NCBI GenBank assembly: GCA_963828075.1
Contig: CAWHDH010000021.1
Span: forward strand, 3,410,001-3,474,000
Direction: 5' to 3'
Length of the DNA stretch: 64,000 nt
DNA from: JACCYI01 sp963828075
GTDB taxonomy: Bacteria > Actinomycetota > Thermoleophilia > Solirubrobacterales > Solirubrobacteraceae
Shown: one piece after another, positions 23,210-34,899 of the stretch
Layout of the letters: every line of letters begins with the position of its first letter
Numbering within the stretch: the stretch's first letter is position 1
Notes under the pieces: model-generated
Databases searched by the model: none
Seen by the model: the letters and a program-made list of their open reading frames with translations, nothing else
What the model was told of the DNA's origin: nothing
Made by a program: the position numbers and the translations under genes

Positions 23210-23602
23210 ATGGCCTGGGTGGAGGTGTTCGCCGTGCTGGTGGTCTCCCACCTCGTCGGCGACTATCTCGTGCAGACGGATTGGCAGGCGCTCCACAAAC
23301 ACCGGGGCCTTGGCCGCGACCCCGTCCGGCGCCGGGCGCTGGCCTCCCACATCGCCACCTACACGATCAGCTTCGTGCCGGCGTTCGTGTGGCTCGGCGG
23401 CGAGCTCGGCGCCGGCGTCGCGCTGGTGGTCGCCACCGTCGCGATCCCGCACTGGATCCAGGACGACGGCCGGCTGATCGTCGCCTACATGCGCCGCATC
23501 AAGGGGCCCGGCACGGTGGACGTCCCGTTCCTCCTGCCGGCGGTCGACCAGTCGTTCCACATCCTGACGCTGTTCGCCATCGCCCTGGCGGCGGCCGCGT
23601 AG
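23210..23602 (+). CDS. DUF3307-family membrane protein
   Basis: A 130-residue membrane protein with four hydrophobic segments. The pattern HLVGDYLVQTDWQALHKH near the N-terminus, the later ASHIATYTISFVPAF, and VDQSFHILTLFAIAL near the C-terminus are characteristic of DUF3307. The conserved His and Asp within the membrane suggest metal or proton binding, but the family's role is unknown. It is 3 nt upstream of the CHASE2 cyclase gene, so likely in the same transcript. Confidence 0.85.
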   Translation: MAWVEVFAVLVVSHLVGDYLVQTDWQALHKHRGLGRDPVRRRALASHIATYTISFVPAFVWLGGELGAGVALVVATVAIPHWIQDDGRLIVAYMRRIKGPGTVDVPFLLPAVDQSFHILTLFAIALAAAA

Positions 23603-23605
23603 ACC

Positions 23606-25419
23606 ATGGCCGACACCTCGAGCGTCCGCTGGCGGCGGCGCCACCGCCTCAAGATCCTGCTGCTGCTCGGCACGGGTGTCGTCCTGACCGCGCTGACGCT
23701 GAGCCTGTACTCGGCCGACGCGCTGCGCCGGGCCGAGCTGTCCTCCGTCGACGCGCGGTTCGCGGTGCGCGGGACGGAGTCGCCGCCGAAGGACCTCGTC
23801 GTCGTCGGCATCGACGACGTCACGTTCGGCGATCTGGGGCTGAAGTTCGAGGACTGGCCGCGCCGCTGGCACGCCCAGCTGCTGCGCCGGCTCACGCGCG
23901 CGCGCGTGAAGGTTGTGGCCTACGACGTCCAGTTCACCGAGGAGTCGGAGAGCCTCGCGGGCGACTTCGCGCTCTACGAGGCGGCGGGCCGGGCGCGTCC
24001 AGTCGTGTTCTCGACCACCGAGGTCGACGAGAAGGGCGGCACGAACGTCCTCGGCGGCGACGACAACCTCCGCAAGATCGGCGCACGGGCGGCGCAGACG
24101 CTGCTCCCCGACGACCCCGGCGGCGTCAAGCGGCGTCTCTCCTACGAGCTCGAGAACCTCGTCTCCTTCGCCGTGGCGACCGTGGAGGCCGAGCGGGGTC
24201 GCCCGGTGGCGCGGCCGCCGGCCGGCGAGGATCTCTACATCGACTTCGCCGGGCCGCCGGGGACGATCCTCACATACTCGTTCTCCGAGGTGTTCCGCAA
24301 CCGCGTCCCGGCCGATCGCCTGCGCGGGAAGACCGTCGTGATCGGCGCGACGGCCCCGTCGCTGCAGGACGTCGACCCGACGGCGGTCGGCGGCGGCCAG
24401 ATGCCCGGTCCGGAGATCCAGGCGAACGCGATCGCCACCGTGCGCGCCGGCTTCCCGCTGCGGTCGGGCAGCCGCGGCCTCGACCTGCTCCTGATCGTCG
24501 TGATGGGCCTCCTCGCGCCGCTGCTCAACCTCCGCCTGAGCCCGTTCCGGGCCCTGGCCCTCACACTGACCGGCGCGGCCGCCTTCCTCGTGCTCGCCCA
24601 GGTCCTGTTCCAGCGAGGGACGGTGGTCGCCGTGGTGTACCCGCTCGCCGCGCTGGCACTGACCGCCGTGGGGTCGCTCCTCGTCGACTACTTCACCGAG
24701 ACGCGCGAGCGCCAGCGGCTGCGCACCATCTTCTCGCGGTTCGTGCCCGAGGCGGTGGTCGACGAGGTCGTCAACCGGTCCGGCGCCCGGCTCGGCGGCG
24801 TGCGGCTCGATGCGACCGTCCTGTTCTGCGACCTGAGGAGCTTCACCAGCTTCGCCGAGACGCTCTCGGCCGAGCAAGTAATCGACGTGCTGAACCGTTA
24901 CCTGGGTGAAATGAGCGGCGCCATATTGGACCACGGCGGTACGGTGGTCTCCTACATGGGCGACGGGATCATGGCCGTCTTCGGCGCGCCGATCGAGTTG
25001 GAGGACCACGCCGACCGCGCCCTCGCCGCTGCCCAGGAGATGGCGTTCGAACGCCTGCCGCGCTTCAACGCCTGGCTCGGCGAACAGGGTCTTCCGAGCG
25101 ACTTCCGGATGGGCATCGGGCTCAACAGCGGGCCGGTGATGTCCGGCAACGTGGGCTCCGAGCGCCGGATGGAGTACACCGCCGTCGGCGACACGACGAA
25201 CACCGCGGCGCGACTCGAGGGCATGACCAAGGGCTCGCCGTTCCAGCTGTTCGTGTCGGACGCCACGCGCCAGGCGCTCAAGCGGCCGGCGCCGGCGCTC
25301 GTCGAGCACGGGGAGGTCCCGGTCCGCGGGCGCGTCGCGCCGCTGCAGGTGTGGGCCGTCCCGGACGACGCCGGCGCGGCGACCGCGCGCGAGAGCGAGA
25401 CGGGAGCCACAGCCGGCGG

Positions 25420-25423
<4 letters not shown>
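23606..25423 (+). CDS. CHASE2-domain membrane adenylate/guanylate cyclase
   Basis: A 605-residue receptor cyclase: N-terminal membrane helix (residues ~15-35), extracytoplasmic CHASE2 sensor (~40-290, with LVVVGIDDVTFGDLG and TVVIGATAPSLQD), three more membrane helices (~295-370) and a class III cyclase domain. Metal Asp residues are in VLFCDLRSFT and YMGDGIM; Asn and Arg are in NTAARLEG. The Lys that usually selects ATP (in DKYxGDG) is Ser here (VVSYMGDG), so nucleotide preference is uncertain. Its stop overlaps the start of the next secreted protein (ATGA), and it follows the DUF3307 gene. Confidence 0.92.
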
Positions 25424-27555
<2,132 letters not shown>

Positions 27556-27566
27556 GCGGCCACCGG

Positions 27567-30089
27567 ATGCGACGCGACAGACCGGCTCTCGGCAGCCGAC
27601 TCAGCTGGGCCATGGCGCTCGTCGTCGCGCTCGCCGGCGTGGGCGCGACGCCGGCCGGTGCCGCGTCGATCACCCTCGACCCGTCGAACGCCAACCGCCA
27701 GACGGGCACCGAGCACGAGTTGATCGTGACCGCCCTGGACGACATCGGTCATCCGGTCGCGGACATAGAGGTGACCTACGTCCGGACGGGTGCGAACCCG
27801 CAGGGCAGCACCGTCGTCACCACGGGGGCGGCCGGCACGGCGAAGATCAACTGGACCGGCACGACCTCCGGATTCGACGAGGTCACGGCGAAAGGGGACC
27901 CCGACGCCGACGGCACGCTGGAGGAGGACCTCGCCGAGGTGAGGTGGACGTACGGCAGCGTCGCGATCGGATCGAGCCCGCCGCCGCACGTCGACACCGG
28001 TTCCGAGGTCGAGGTCGTCGTCCTCGTCCGCGACGGGACCGGGGCGCCGAAGGTCGGGGCGATGGTGTCCTACGCGGTCGCGGGCGCGAACGAGACGGGC
28101 GGAACGGTCGTCACCGGCAACGACGGGCGGGCGACGATCCGCTGGACGGCGGCCGCTCCCGGCCGCGACATCATGACCGCCTTCTCCGACCTCGACGGCG
28201 ATGGCGACCGCGGGCCGGCGGAGGTCGTGGGCAGGAGCGTCCTGAGCATCCCGACGATCCGCTCCTCAGGGCCGATCACCGCGATCTATCCCTCGGCCGA
28301 GCTGGCGTGCCAGGCTGAGTACCAGGGAGACCAGGAGCCCGAGTTCTACGGCGGCGTGCCCGGCTCCTGCGGCACCTACGTCTTCGCCGGCGGCGAGCTG
28401 GCCGGGCCGTTCTCCGGTCTCTACTCGCCGATCAGCCAGAGCGGCGTCTCGGGCTCGGGTGACGTCTCGGACCCGTTCCGCGTCACCACGGTGGTGTGCG
28501 TCGAGATCGAGGGCGCCTGCGGCGTCCGGGTGACACACGTCGTCCGCTACGTCATCGGAGCGGACTACTACCGCACGGACGTGACCCTCGAGAACCTCGG
28601 TCCGGCGGCGCGAGATCTCGACCTCTACCAGTACGCGGACTGCTACCTGCAGGACTCCGACGAGGGATTCGGGTTCGTGGACACCACGATCGGCAGCGTG
28701 TACTGCTCGGCGAACGCCAACAACGATCCGGCCGCGCGCATCGAAGGGTTCGTCCCGGTCACGCCGGGGAGCACGTACTTCGAGGGCGACTACTCCGAAG
28801 CCCACCAAGTGATGACCGGCGATCCGCTTCCGAACACGTGCCTGTGCGACACGAGCGATGACAACGGGATGACGCTCGGGTGGACCATCGACGGCCTGGC
28901 GCCGGGCGCGACCGCCACGCGGTCGCTGCTGACGGCGTTCTCGCCGGTGGGCGAGCCGCCGCCGCCTCCGCCCACCGTGACGCTCGACGCGGCGGCGATC
29001 AGCACGTCCGATCCCCGGCCGGTGCTCTCCGGTGTGGCGCAGGACAACCCGGGGGACGCCACCGCGGTCACGGTGTCGGTCTACCGCGGCTCGGAGACGA
29101 CCGACCTCCTCCAGCGCTTCGTCGTCCAGCGCGTCGGCCCGCGGTGGAGCGGCCAGGTCCCTGAGCCGCTCGCGCCAGGCGCCTACTCGGTCGTCGCCGA
29201 GCAGGAGGACGCCGGGGGGCAGGTCGGACGCAGCGACCCGGTGCCGATGTCGGTGATCGCCCAGGTCACACCGCCTCCGCCACCGCCTCCGCCTCCGCCT
29301 CCGCCGCTCGTGCCGGGTGATCCGGATGGTGACGGCGTGCCCGATGTCCTGGACAACTGCGATGGGGTGGTCAACGTGTCCCAGGCCGATGTGGATGCGG
29401 ATCGGATCGGGGATGCGTGTGACACGTCGAACGCGTCGGCGCCGCCGGTGGTGGGCCGGACCGTCGTGGCCCGGGTGGTGAGTGGGACGGTGCTGGTGAA
29501 GCTGCCGGGCGCGGCGTCGCGGTCTCGCGCTCGCGCGAGTCAGGTGAAGAAGGGGTTCGTGCCGTTGAAGGGCGCGGAGGTTCTGCCGGTGGGGACGATC
29601 GTGGATGCGGTGCGGGGGCGGTTGTCGCTCAAGTCGGCGGCGGCGACGAAGGTGGGCGTCACGCAGTCGGCGGAGTTCTTCGACGGGATCTTCCAGATCA
29701 AGCAGTTGCGGGCGGCCAAGCCGGTGACGGAGCTGGTGGCGCAGACGTCGAAGGTGGAGTTCCGCAAGGTCTGCGGGAAGGGTGCGGTGTTCGGGAAGGG
29801 GTCGGCGGTGGCGGTGGTGTCGGCGTCGAAGAAGAAGAAGGTCGTGACGAGCCTGTGGGGTGATGGCAAGGGCCGGTACCGGACGCGGGGGCGTAACAGC
29901 GCGGCGACGGTGCGGGGGACGATCTGGTTGTCGCAGGAGCGCTGTGACGGGACGTTGACGCGGGTCAAGCAGGGCAAGGTGGCGGTGCAGGACTTCGTGG
30001 CGCGAAAGACGGTGCAGGTGCGGGCGGGGCACACGTATCTGGCGCGGGCGCAGCGCGCCAGCGTCAAGACTCGCAAGCGCCGGCCTTGA
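27567..30089 (+). CDS. large secreted mosaic protein, second copy of the C-terminal module
   Basis: An 840-residue exported protein (signal to about residue 33, …TPAGAA). Two invasin-like Big_1-type Ig domains (~34-130, 132-230) are followed by a Cys-rich beta domain (~235-470; CSANANNDP, CLCDTSDDNG) and an Ig-like domain similar to one in the upstream protein. A poly-Pro hinge (~569-581), TSP3 calcium repeats (PDGDGVPDVLDNCD; DADRIGDACD) and the same FecR-like basic C-terminal module as its neighbour (from residue ~650) complete it. The start ATG 27567 lies 11 nt after the previous stop. The tandem pair looks like duplication with divergent heads and homogenised tails. Confidence 0.88.
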   Translation: MRRDRPALGSRLSWAMALVVALAGVGATPAGAASITLDPSNANRQTGTEHELIVTALDDIGHPVADIEVTYVRTGANPQGSTVVTTGAAGTAKINWTGTTSGFDEVTAKGDPDADGTLEEDLAEVRWTYGSVAIGSSPPPHVDTGSEVEVVVLVRDGTGAPKVGAMVSYAVAGANETGGTVVTGNDGRATIRWTAAAPGRDIMTAFSDLDGDGDRGPAEVVGRSVLSIPTIRSSGPITAIYPSAELACQAEYQGDQEPEFYGGVPGSCGTYVFAGGELAGPFSGLYSPISQSGVSGSGDVSDPFRVTTVVCVEIEGACGVRVTHVVRYVIGADYYRTDVTLENLGPAARDLDLYQYADCYLQDSDEGFGFVDTTIGSVYCSANANNDPAARIEGFVPVTPGSTYFEGDYSEAHQVMTGDPLPNTCLCDTSDDNGMTLGWTIDGLAPGATATRSLLTAFSPVGEPPPPPPTVTLDAAAISTSDPRPVLSGVAQDNPGDATAVTVSVYRGSETTDLLQRFVVQRVGPRWSGQVPEPLAPGAYSVVAEQEDAGGQVGRSDPVPMSVIAQVTPPPPPPPPPPPPLVPGDPDGDGVPDVLDNCDGVVNVSQADVDADRIGDACDTSNASAPPVVGRTVVARVVSGTVLVKLPGAASRSRARASQVKKGFVPLKGAEVLPVGTIVDAVRGRLSLKSAAATKVGVTQSAEFFDGIFQIKQLRAAKPVTELVAQTSKVEFRKVCGKGAVFGKGSAVAVVSASKKKKVVTSLWGDGKGRYRTRGRNSAATVRGTIWLSQERCDGTLTRVKQGKVAVQDFVARKTVQVRAGHTYLARAQRASVKTRKRRP
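29515..30073 (+). repeat. 559-bp direct repeat, copy 2
   Basis: Identical to 26984-27542; encodes residues ~650-835 of the 27567 protein. The preceding TSP3-coding DNA (from about 29310) is also closely similar to 26780-26983 but with scattered substitutions. Confidence 0.95.
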
Positions 30090-30122
30090 CCCACGGACGC
30101 CGAGTGCTGTAGGCATGCCCCC

Positions 30123-31472
30123 ATGAGCGTCAACGGGACACGAGACGCGACGATCGCGGTGGTCGGCGACGGCTTCGGATCGCTGATCGTCTACTCCACC
30201 GCCGTCTATCTCGGGTTCCGGCCGGAGGAGATCACGATCTACGGCCCGAGCGACAACCCGGTGGGGACCTACCAGCAGTTCGCCTACAACCTCGGGCAGA
30301 CCGTGCTGCGGTCGGAGTCCGAGTCGCACTTCCTCCCCGCCGACTGGCCGACGTTCGGCCAGCTCGACACGTGGTCGCACCGGAGCCTCGGGCCGATGCT
30401 GCGCTCGGCCCGCCGCAAGTACAACCCGGGCGTGCCGGAGATCCTGTCGGAGGCCGGCGTCGTGGCGCGGCGGCTGAACTGGAACGGCTCGCGCGTGCCC
30501 AAGCGCGTCGGGTGGCTCCAGCGCGAGGACGGCCCGCCGGCGCACTTCGTCCTCTACGACGAGGACGCGAACTACCTCGGGCGGGCCAAGCACGTGATGC
30601 TCGCGCTCGGGCACGGCCCGCTCGCCTTCCCGCCGCTGCTGGCCAAGGCGCGTGAGGATCCGGCCACCAAGGACCGGATCGTCCAGGCCTACGAGCCCAA
30701 GCAGTACGCGCCCGAGGGCCGCTACATCGTCCTCGGCGCCGGCATCGCCTCGATCAACGAATGGGCGAATGCCCTCGACGTGGGCGCGAAGGTCATCGCG
30801 CTGCGGCGCAACCCGGCGCCCGACGAGCAGGACCTCAACGTCCCGCGCTGCCTGTTCGAGGCGCTCGGGATCGACAAGTTCCAGAGCCTGAGCTTCGAGG
30901 AGCGGGTCGGCTTCCTCGGCGAGGTGCTCAAGGGCACGACGCCCAAGCGCCGGTCATGGCTGGCCCGGGTCGAGAAGGGCCGCTCGGAGGGCCGCTTCGA
31001 GGAGATGCTGGGCGAGATCGACGACGTCGGCACCGGGCCGGCCGGCCTGCGCCTGCACGTGAGCAGCCGGCACGGCGAGGACCCGGGTTGGCTCGACGTC
31101 ACGGGCGTGGTCGCGGGGACGGGCTTCAACAAGTCGGTGCTCACGCTGCCGCTGCTGCGGCGCCTGGTCGAGCACTACGGCGTCCCCGTCGAGGAGGGAA
31201 GGATCAGGTTGCGCACGAACTGCGGCGTGCCGGGGCTCGACCGCGACGACTCGCGGCTGTGCATGATGGGCCTCACCGCCAACAACGTGATCCCGCACGG
31301 CGACACGATCGCGGGCCTGAAGTACATCGGCCGGCGCTTCGTCGCCGACTGCGCGCGGGCCGAGGAGCTCAGAGGCCGGTCGTTCTTCGGGCGCCTGGGC
31401 ATGCAGGCCTCCCTGGGGCGCGAGACCGCCAAGGCGCTGCGCAAGGTGCGCCGCACGGAGCAGCTCGCCTGA
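30123..31472 (+). CDS. FAD/NAD(P)-binding oxidoreductase
   Basis: A 449-residue flavoprotein with two dinucleotide-binding folds: VVGDGFGSLIVY at the N-terminus (GxGxxG) and YIVLGAGIASINEW near residue 200. VVAGTGFNKS near residue 325 resembles the third glycine motif of flavin monooxygenase-type enzymes. The order suggests a monooxygenase or a two-nucleotide oxidoreductase, but the substrate is unknown. TAGGCAT lies just upstream of ATG 30123. Its TGA overlaps the ATG of the next gene (TGATG), so it is co-translated with a small membrane protein. Confidence 0.8.
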   Translation: MSVNGTRDATIAVVGDGFGSLIVYSTAVYLGFRPEEITIYGPSDNPVGTYQQFAYNLGQTVLRSESESHFLPADWPTFGQLDTWSHRSLGPMLRSARRKYNPGVPEILSEAGVVARRLNWNGSRVPKRVGWLQREDGPPAHFVLYDEDANYLGRAKHVMLALGHGPLAFPPLLAKAREDPATKDRIVQAYEPKQYAPEGRYIVLGAGIASINEWANALDVGAKVIALRRNPAPDEQDLNVPRCLFEALGIDKFQSLSFEERVGFLGEVLKGTTPKRRSWLARVEKGRSEGRFEEMLGEIDDVGTGPAGLRLHVSSRHGEDPGWLDVTGVVAGTGFNKSVLTLPLLRRLVEHYGVPVEEGRIRLRTNCGVPGLDRDDSRLCMMGLTANNVIPHGDTIAGLKYIGRRFVADCARAEELRGRSFFGRLGMQASLGRETAKALRKVRRTEQLA

Positions 31473-32029
31473 TGTGCCCGACACCGCTCGGCCGCATCCA
31501 GACACGGACGTTCGTCCTCATCGGGCCGGCGATCCTGGGCGTCGTCCTGTCCCTGCTCACCGGCAACGAGGGCTGGATCGTGCTCATCGGGATCTACCTC
31601 CTGATGGGCATCACGCTCGACATCCTCTTCTACCCGCGCGTCATCAAGTGGCAGCCGCCCTGGCTGACCTTCCTGCTGGCGGTCGGAGAGTTCGTGATCC
31701 TCTACACGCTCTCGCAGGTCGCCGAGGTCGGGCTCCAGCCGATCGATGCCGTGTGGTTCTACTGGGTCAGCTGGATCATCGCCAACGTCACCCGCATCGT
31801 CACGTTCCCGATCCTGTCGCTGACCTGGATCGAGAGCGGCGGCGAGTTCCGGCGCACCGGCTGGTCGATCGAGCCCGACCAGCAGCCGATGCCGGCGGTG
31901 CCCGCGGGCACGCCGGCGGGCGGCCAGGGCGTGCTCGCGCGCGAGTTCTCCTCGGTCAACCAGGTGCCGGTCGAGCTGCAGAACCTGCCGTCCCCGTCGG
32001 GGACCCACCGCCGGCCGGCCGGCGTCTAG
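31472..32029 (+). CDS. membrane protein co-translated with the flavoprotein, unknown function
   Basis: A 185-residue protein with four hydrophobic segments (around residues 12-32, 36-52, 64-84, 96-118) and a polar, Pro-rich C-terminal tail. A conserved-looking motif is FYPRVIKWQPPWLTF between helices two and three. The start ATG 31472 overlaps the flavoprotein stop. The stop TAG overlaps that of the convergent antiporter gene (CTAG, 32026-32029). No family recognised; the overlap suggests a partner role for the flavoprotein. Confidence 0.7.
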   Translation: MCPTPLGRIQTRTFVLIGPAILGVVLSLLTGNEGWIVLIGIYLLMGITLDILFYPRVIKWQPPWLTFLLAVGEFVILYTLSQVAEVGLQPIDAVWFYWVSWIIANVTRIVTFPILSLTWIESGGEFRRTGWSIEPDQQPMPAVPAGTPAGGQGVLAREFSSVNQVPVELQNLPSPSGTHRRPAGV

Positions 32030-34881
32030 CGGCTGAGGCCGGTGAGGTCCGGCTCGTGCCCGGGTGAGGACCAGGTGAAGCGGGTGACGTCGGTGCGCGG
32101 GGCGAGCGCGCCCGGGCGGGTGCCGCGGCGGACGAACAGGATCGGCGCCGGCACCGCCTTGGCGATCTGCGAGCGCGTCTCGCCGAGCCCTTCCTGACGC
32201 CAGCGCTCCGAGAGCCCGACCACGACCAGCCCCGCCCCCGCCGACGCGCGAACCAGGCCCTCGACGCCCGGCTCGGCGATCACCGGGGTCGAGACGATGC
32301 CGGTGAACTGCTGCACGACCAGCGAGGCGCTGCCCAGCAGCCGGCTCGCGTCGCCGCCCTCGTCCGTCGTCCCCGCCGCGCCGAGGAGGGTGAGCTCGAT
32401 CCCGTTCGCCGAGGCGATCCAAGCTCCGAGCTCGAGCGCCGCCCAGTCGTGCTCCGCGCCGCTGAAGGGCACGAGCACCGACGTGCCGGGGCCGGGCACC
32501 ACCGTCGCGCCCTCGCGCGCCACCAGGACGGCGACGTCGCACGGCGCGCGCGCGAGCACCGCGCCGACGTCGCCCTTGGGCACCCCCTCGCCGAGCAGCG
32601 GCCGGGCGCCGTCGAGCACGATCAGGTCGACCTCCTCGCGCTCGGCGAGCAGGGAGAGGTCGCGGCCCGGCTCGACCGACGTGAACGCGACGGCCCGCGC
32701 GGCGATGTGCTCGGCCAGCAGCTCCTGGCGCGCGAGCTCGACCTCGCTCCAGGCGGCGTTGAGCTGCTTGGCCTGCGTCTGCAGGCCGCCGCGGACGGCG
32801 GTGCCAGGCGCCGGCGCCACGAGCCGCGCGAGGATCAGCTCGCGCGGTGGCTCGGAGCGCGCGAGCGGCTCGGTGAGCGCCCGCAGCTGCCCGAGCGCGG
32901 CCGAGGTCTGCGGCGCGAGCAGGATCGAGCGCTCGGGGACGGGGATCGGGGAGTCGGCGATCGAGATCCTCCGCGCCTCCTCGAACTCCTCGTCGATGGG
33001 TGCGCCGAACTCGTTGCGGGGGTCGAGCAGATTGAGGACCGGTCCGGTCATCAGCGTCGTGACCAGGGCCATGATCACCAGGATCGCGAACAGCGCCTGG
33101 GAGATCGCGCCCTTCTCCAGCGCGAGATTGAGGACGATCAGCTCGGTCAGCCCGCGGGTGTTCATCAGCGCGCCGATCACCGCCGACTCCCGCCAGCTCA
33201 TCCCGGTGATGCGCGCCGCGGCCGCGGCCCCGCCGAACTTGCAGAACACCGCGACGGCGAGGAGCACCAGCGTCATCCCGAGCAGCTCCGTGCGGTCGAG
33301 CAGGTTCATGTTCGTCCGCAGGCCGGTGTACGCGAAGAACAGCGGCAGCAGCAGCATGATCACGAAGTCCTCGATGCGCCGCGTGACGTCCTCGGTCAGG
33401 TCGGCGTGTCGCGGCATGATCGTGCCCATGACGAACGCGCCGAAGATGAGCGCGATGCCGATGGTCTCCGTCGCGTACGCGGACAGCAGCACGCCCGCGA
33501 AGATCGCGGTGATCCACACGGCGGGCACCTTCCCCGCTTCGTCGTAGGCGGTCGACACGCGCGCGAGGACCGGCCGCGCGACGAACGCCATCACCAGGCA
33601 GAAGGCGACCGCCAGCGCGATGGTGCGCAGGACGCCGGTGAACGACGCGGCGGTGGCGACCGCGCTGGCCAGCGCGATGAGGAACCAGGCCGAGACGTCG
33701 TCGATCGCCGCCGACGCGAGGGCCAGGGCGCCGACGGGCCGCTTGAGCATCCGGCGCTCGACCAGGATGCGCGCGAGGACGGGGAACGCGGTGATCGACA
33801 TCGCGACGCCCATGAAGAGCGCGAACGCGATGAACTTGGTGTCCGGCGCGACGCGCTCGTAGATCGGCAGGGCGACCAGCAGGCCGACGGCCATCGGGAT
33901 CGCCACGCCGGCGTTGGAGACCGCGGCGGTCTGCGTGAGCCTCCCCTTGAGCTGGGAGAGGTCGATCTCCAGCCCCACCAGGAACATGTAGAAGATCAGG
34001 CCGAGGTTGGCCGCAGCCCCTATGAAGGGGATCACGTCGCTCGGGAAGATCGCGGCCTGGACCTCCGGCGCGAGCGCCCCGAGCAGCGTCGGGCCGAGCG
34101 CGATGCCGGCCAGGACCTCGCCCATCACTCGCGGCTGGCCGATCTTGACGATCGCCGCGCCGGCCAGACGCGCGGCCAGCATCACGATCGCGATCGCGAT
34201 GAAGAGCGCCGCGAGCGTGTGGCCGAACTCGCGCTGCTTGGTGGCGGTGACCTTCTGCTCGGCGACGGTGAGCGTGATCGTCCGGTCGGTCGCCTGGCCG
34301 GTGACCTCGGCCGCGCCCTCCTTCACACACGTGACGTCACCGGTCAGCGCGCCCGCCGCATAGGCGAGCTCCCCACCGGCCTTGCCCCTCCCGACCACCT
34401 CGAGCCGCGATCCGTGCTCCTCGAGCTCGATGCGGGCGCCCAGGCAGTCCGAGCGCGGGCTGATCCGGTAGTCGCCCGCCACCGACCCGGGGACCCGCAG
34501 CTGGGTGCCGGGCGCCGGCGGGTCGCGCTTGGACTCGGCTGCGAGCGGCTCGCTCCCGACGGTGCCGGTCAACGTGTCGCCCTCGACCGTCGCGGTGAGC
34601 GGCGCCTTCCCGCCCGCGCCGCAGGTCACGTCGCCCGTCAGGCGCCGGTCGCGCCAGAGCAGCTTCCCGCCGACGTCGCCCTTGCCGCGGATCGCGACGA
34701 ACTCGCCCGACTGCGTCACGTCGAACTGCGCGCCGAGGCACCGGCTGGGGCCGGTCGCGTCGTAGCCACCGGCGATGTTCGGCTGGGCCTCGCGGTCCTT
34801 GCCGGCGGTCGCGACGTACACACCGGCGGCCGCGACGATGGCCATGAGCGTCAGGTAGAAGAGGACCAGCCGCCGGGGCAC
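32026..34881 (-). CDS. CPA2-type cation/proton antiporter with extracytoplasmic repeats and C-terminal USP-like domains
   Basis: A 951-residue membrane protein. Residues ~5-27 form a first membrane helix. Two tandem ~95-residue beta modules follow, each with a Cys pair at identical spacing (Cys48/Cys87 and Cys146/Cys185). The antiporter core of ~12 helices (~205-600) contains YMFLVGLEIDLSQLKG, ASAAIDDVSAWFLIAL (the membrane Asp pair) and MNTRGLTELIVLN, as in Kef/NapA-like exchangers. The C-terminal ~300 residues resemble two universal-stress-protein domains. GTG 34881 is chosen: a TAGGAT box ends 7 nt upstream on the minus strand, and longer frames run through the divergent kinase gene. Confidence 0.88.
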   Translation of the reverse strand: MPRRLVLFYLTLMAIVAAAGVYVATAGKDREAQPNIAGGYDATGPSRCLGAQFDVTQSGEFVAIRGKGDVGGKLLWRDRRLTGDVTCGAGGKAPLTATVEGDTLTGTVGSEPLAAESKRDPPAPGTQLRVPGSVAGDYRISPRSDCLGARIELEEHGSRLEVVGRGKAGGELAYAAGALTGDVTCVKEGAAEVTGQATDRTITLTVAEQKVTATKQREFGHTLAALFIAIAIVMLAARLAGAAIVKIGQPRVMGEVLAGIALGPTLLGALAPEVQAAIFPSDVIPFIGAAANLGLIFYMFLVGLEIDLSQLKGRLTQTAAVSNAGVAIPMAVGLLVALPIYERVAPDTKFIAFALFMGVAMSITAFPVLARILVERRMLKRPVGALALASAAIDDVSAWFLIALASAVATAASFTGVLRTIALAVAFCLVMAFVARPVLARVSTAYDEAGKVPAVWITAIFAGVLLSAYATETIGIALIFGAFVMGTIMPRHADLTEDVTRRIEDFVIMLLLPLFFAYTGLRTNMNLLDRTELLGMTLVLLAVAVFCKFGGAAAAARITGMSWRESAVIGALMNTRGLTELIVLNLALEKGAISQALFAILVIMALVTTLMTGPVLNLLDPRNEFGAPIDEEFEEARRISIADSPIPVPERSILLAPQTSAALGQLRALTEPLARSEPPRELILARLVAPAPGTAVRGGLQTQAKQLNAAWSEVELARQELLAEHIAARAVAFTSVEPGRDLSLLAEREEVDLIVLDGARPLLGEGVPKGDVGAVLARAPCDVAVLVAREGATVVPGPGTSVLVPFSGAEHDWAALELGAWIASANGIELTLLGAAGTTDEGGDASRLLGSASLVVQQFTGIVSTPVIAEPGVEGLVRASAGAGLVVVGLSERWRQEGLGETRSQIAKAVPAPILFVRRGTRPGALAPRTDVTRFTWSSPGHEPDLTGLSR

Positions 34882-34887
34882 TGCGAC

Positions 34888-34894
34888 TATCCTA
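34888..34894. promoter_or_regulatory. shared bidirectional -10 box (antiporter / kinase)
   Basis: TATCCTA reads TATCCT on the plus strand (34888-34893), 6 nt before GTG 34900, and TAGGAT on the minus strand (34894-34889), 7 nt before GTG 34881. The two -10 elements overlap on five base pairs, so only one promoter can be occupied at a time. Confidence 0.6.
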
Positions 34895-34899
34895 AGCAG

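Noticed and set aside
32449..34899. Very long plus-strand open frame leading into the kinase at 34900
   Set aside because: It is antisense to the antiporter; its translation is Arg/Gly/Glu-rich with no family features until residue 818, where the kinase begins.
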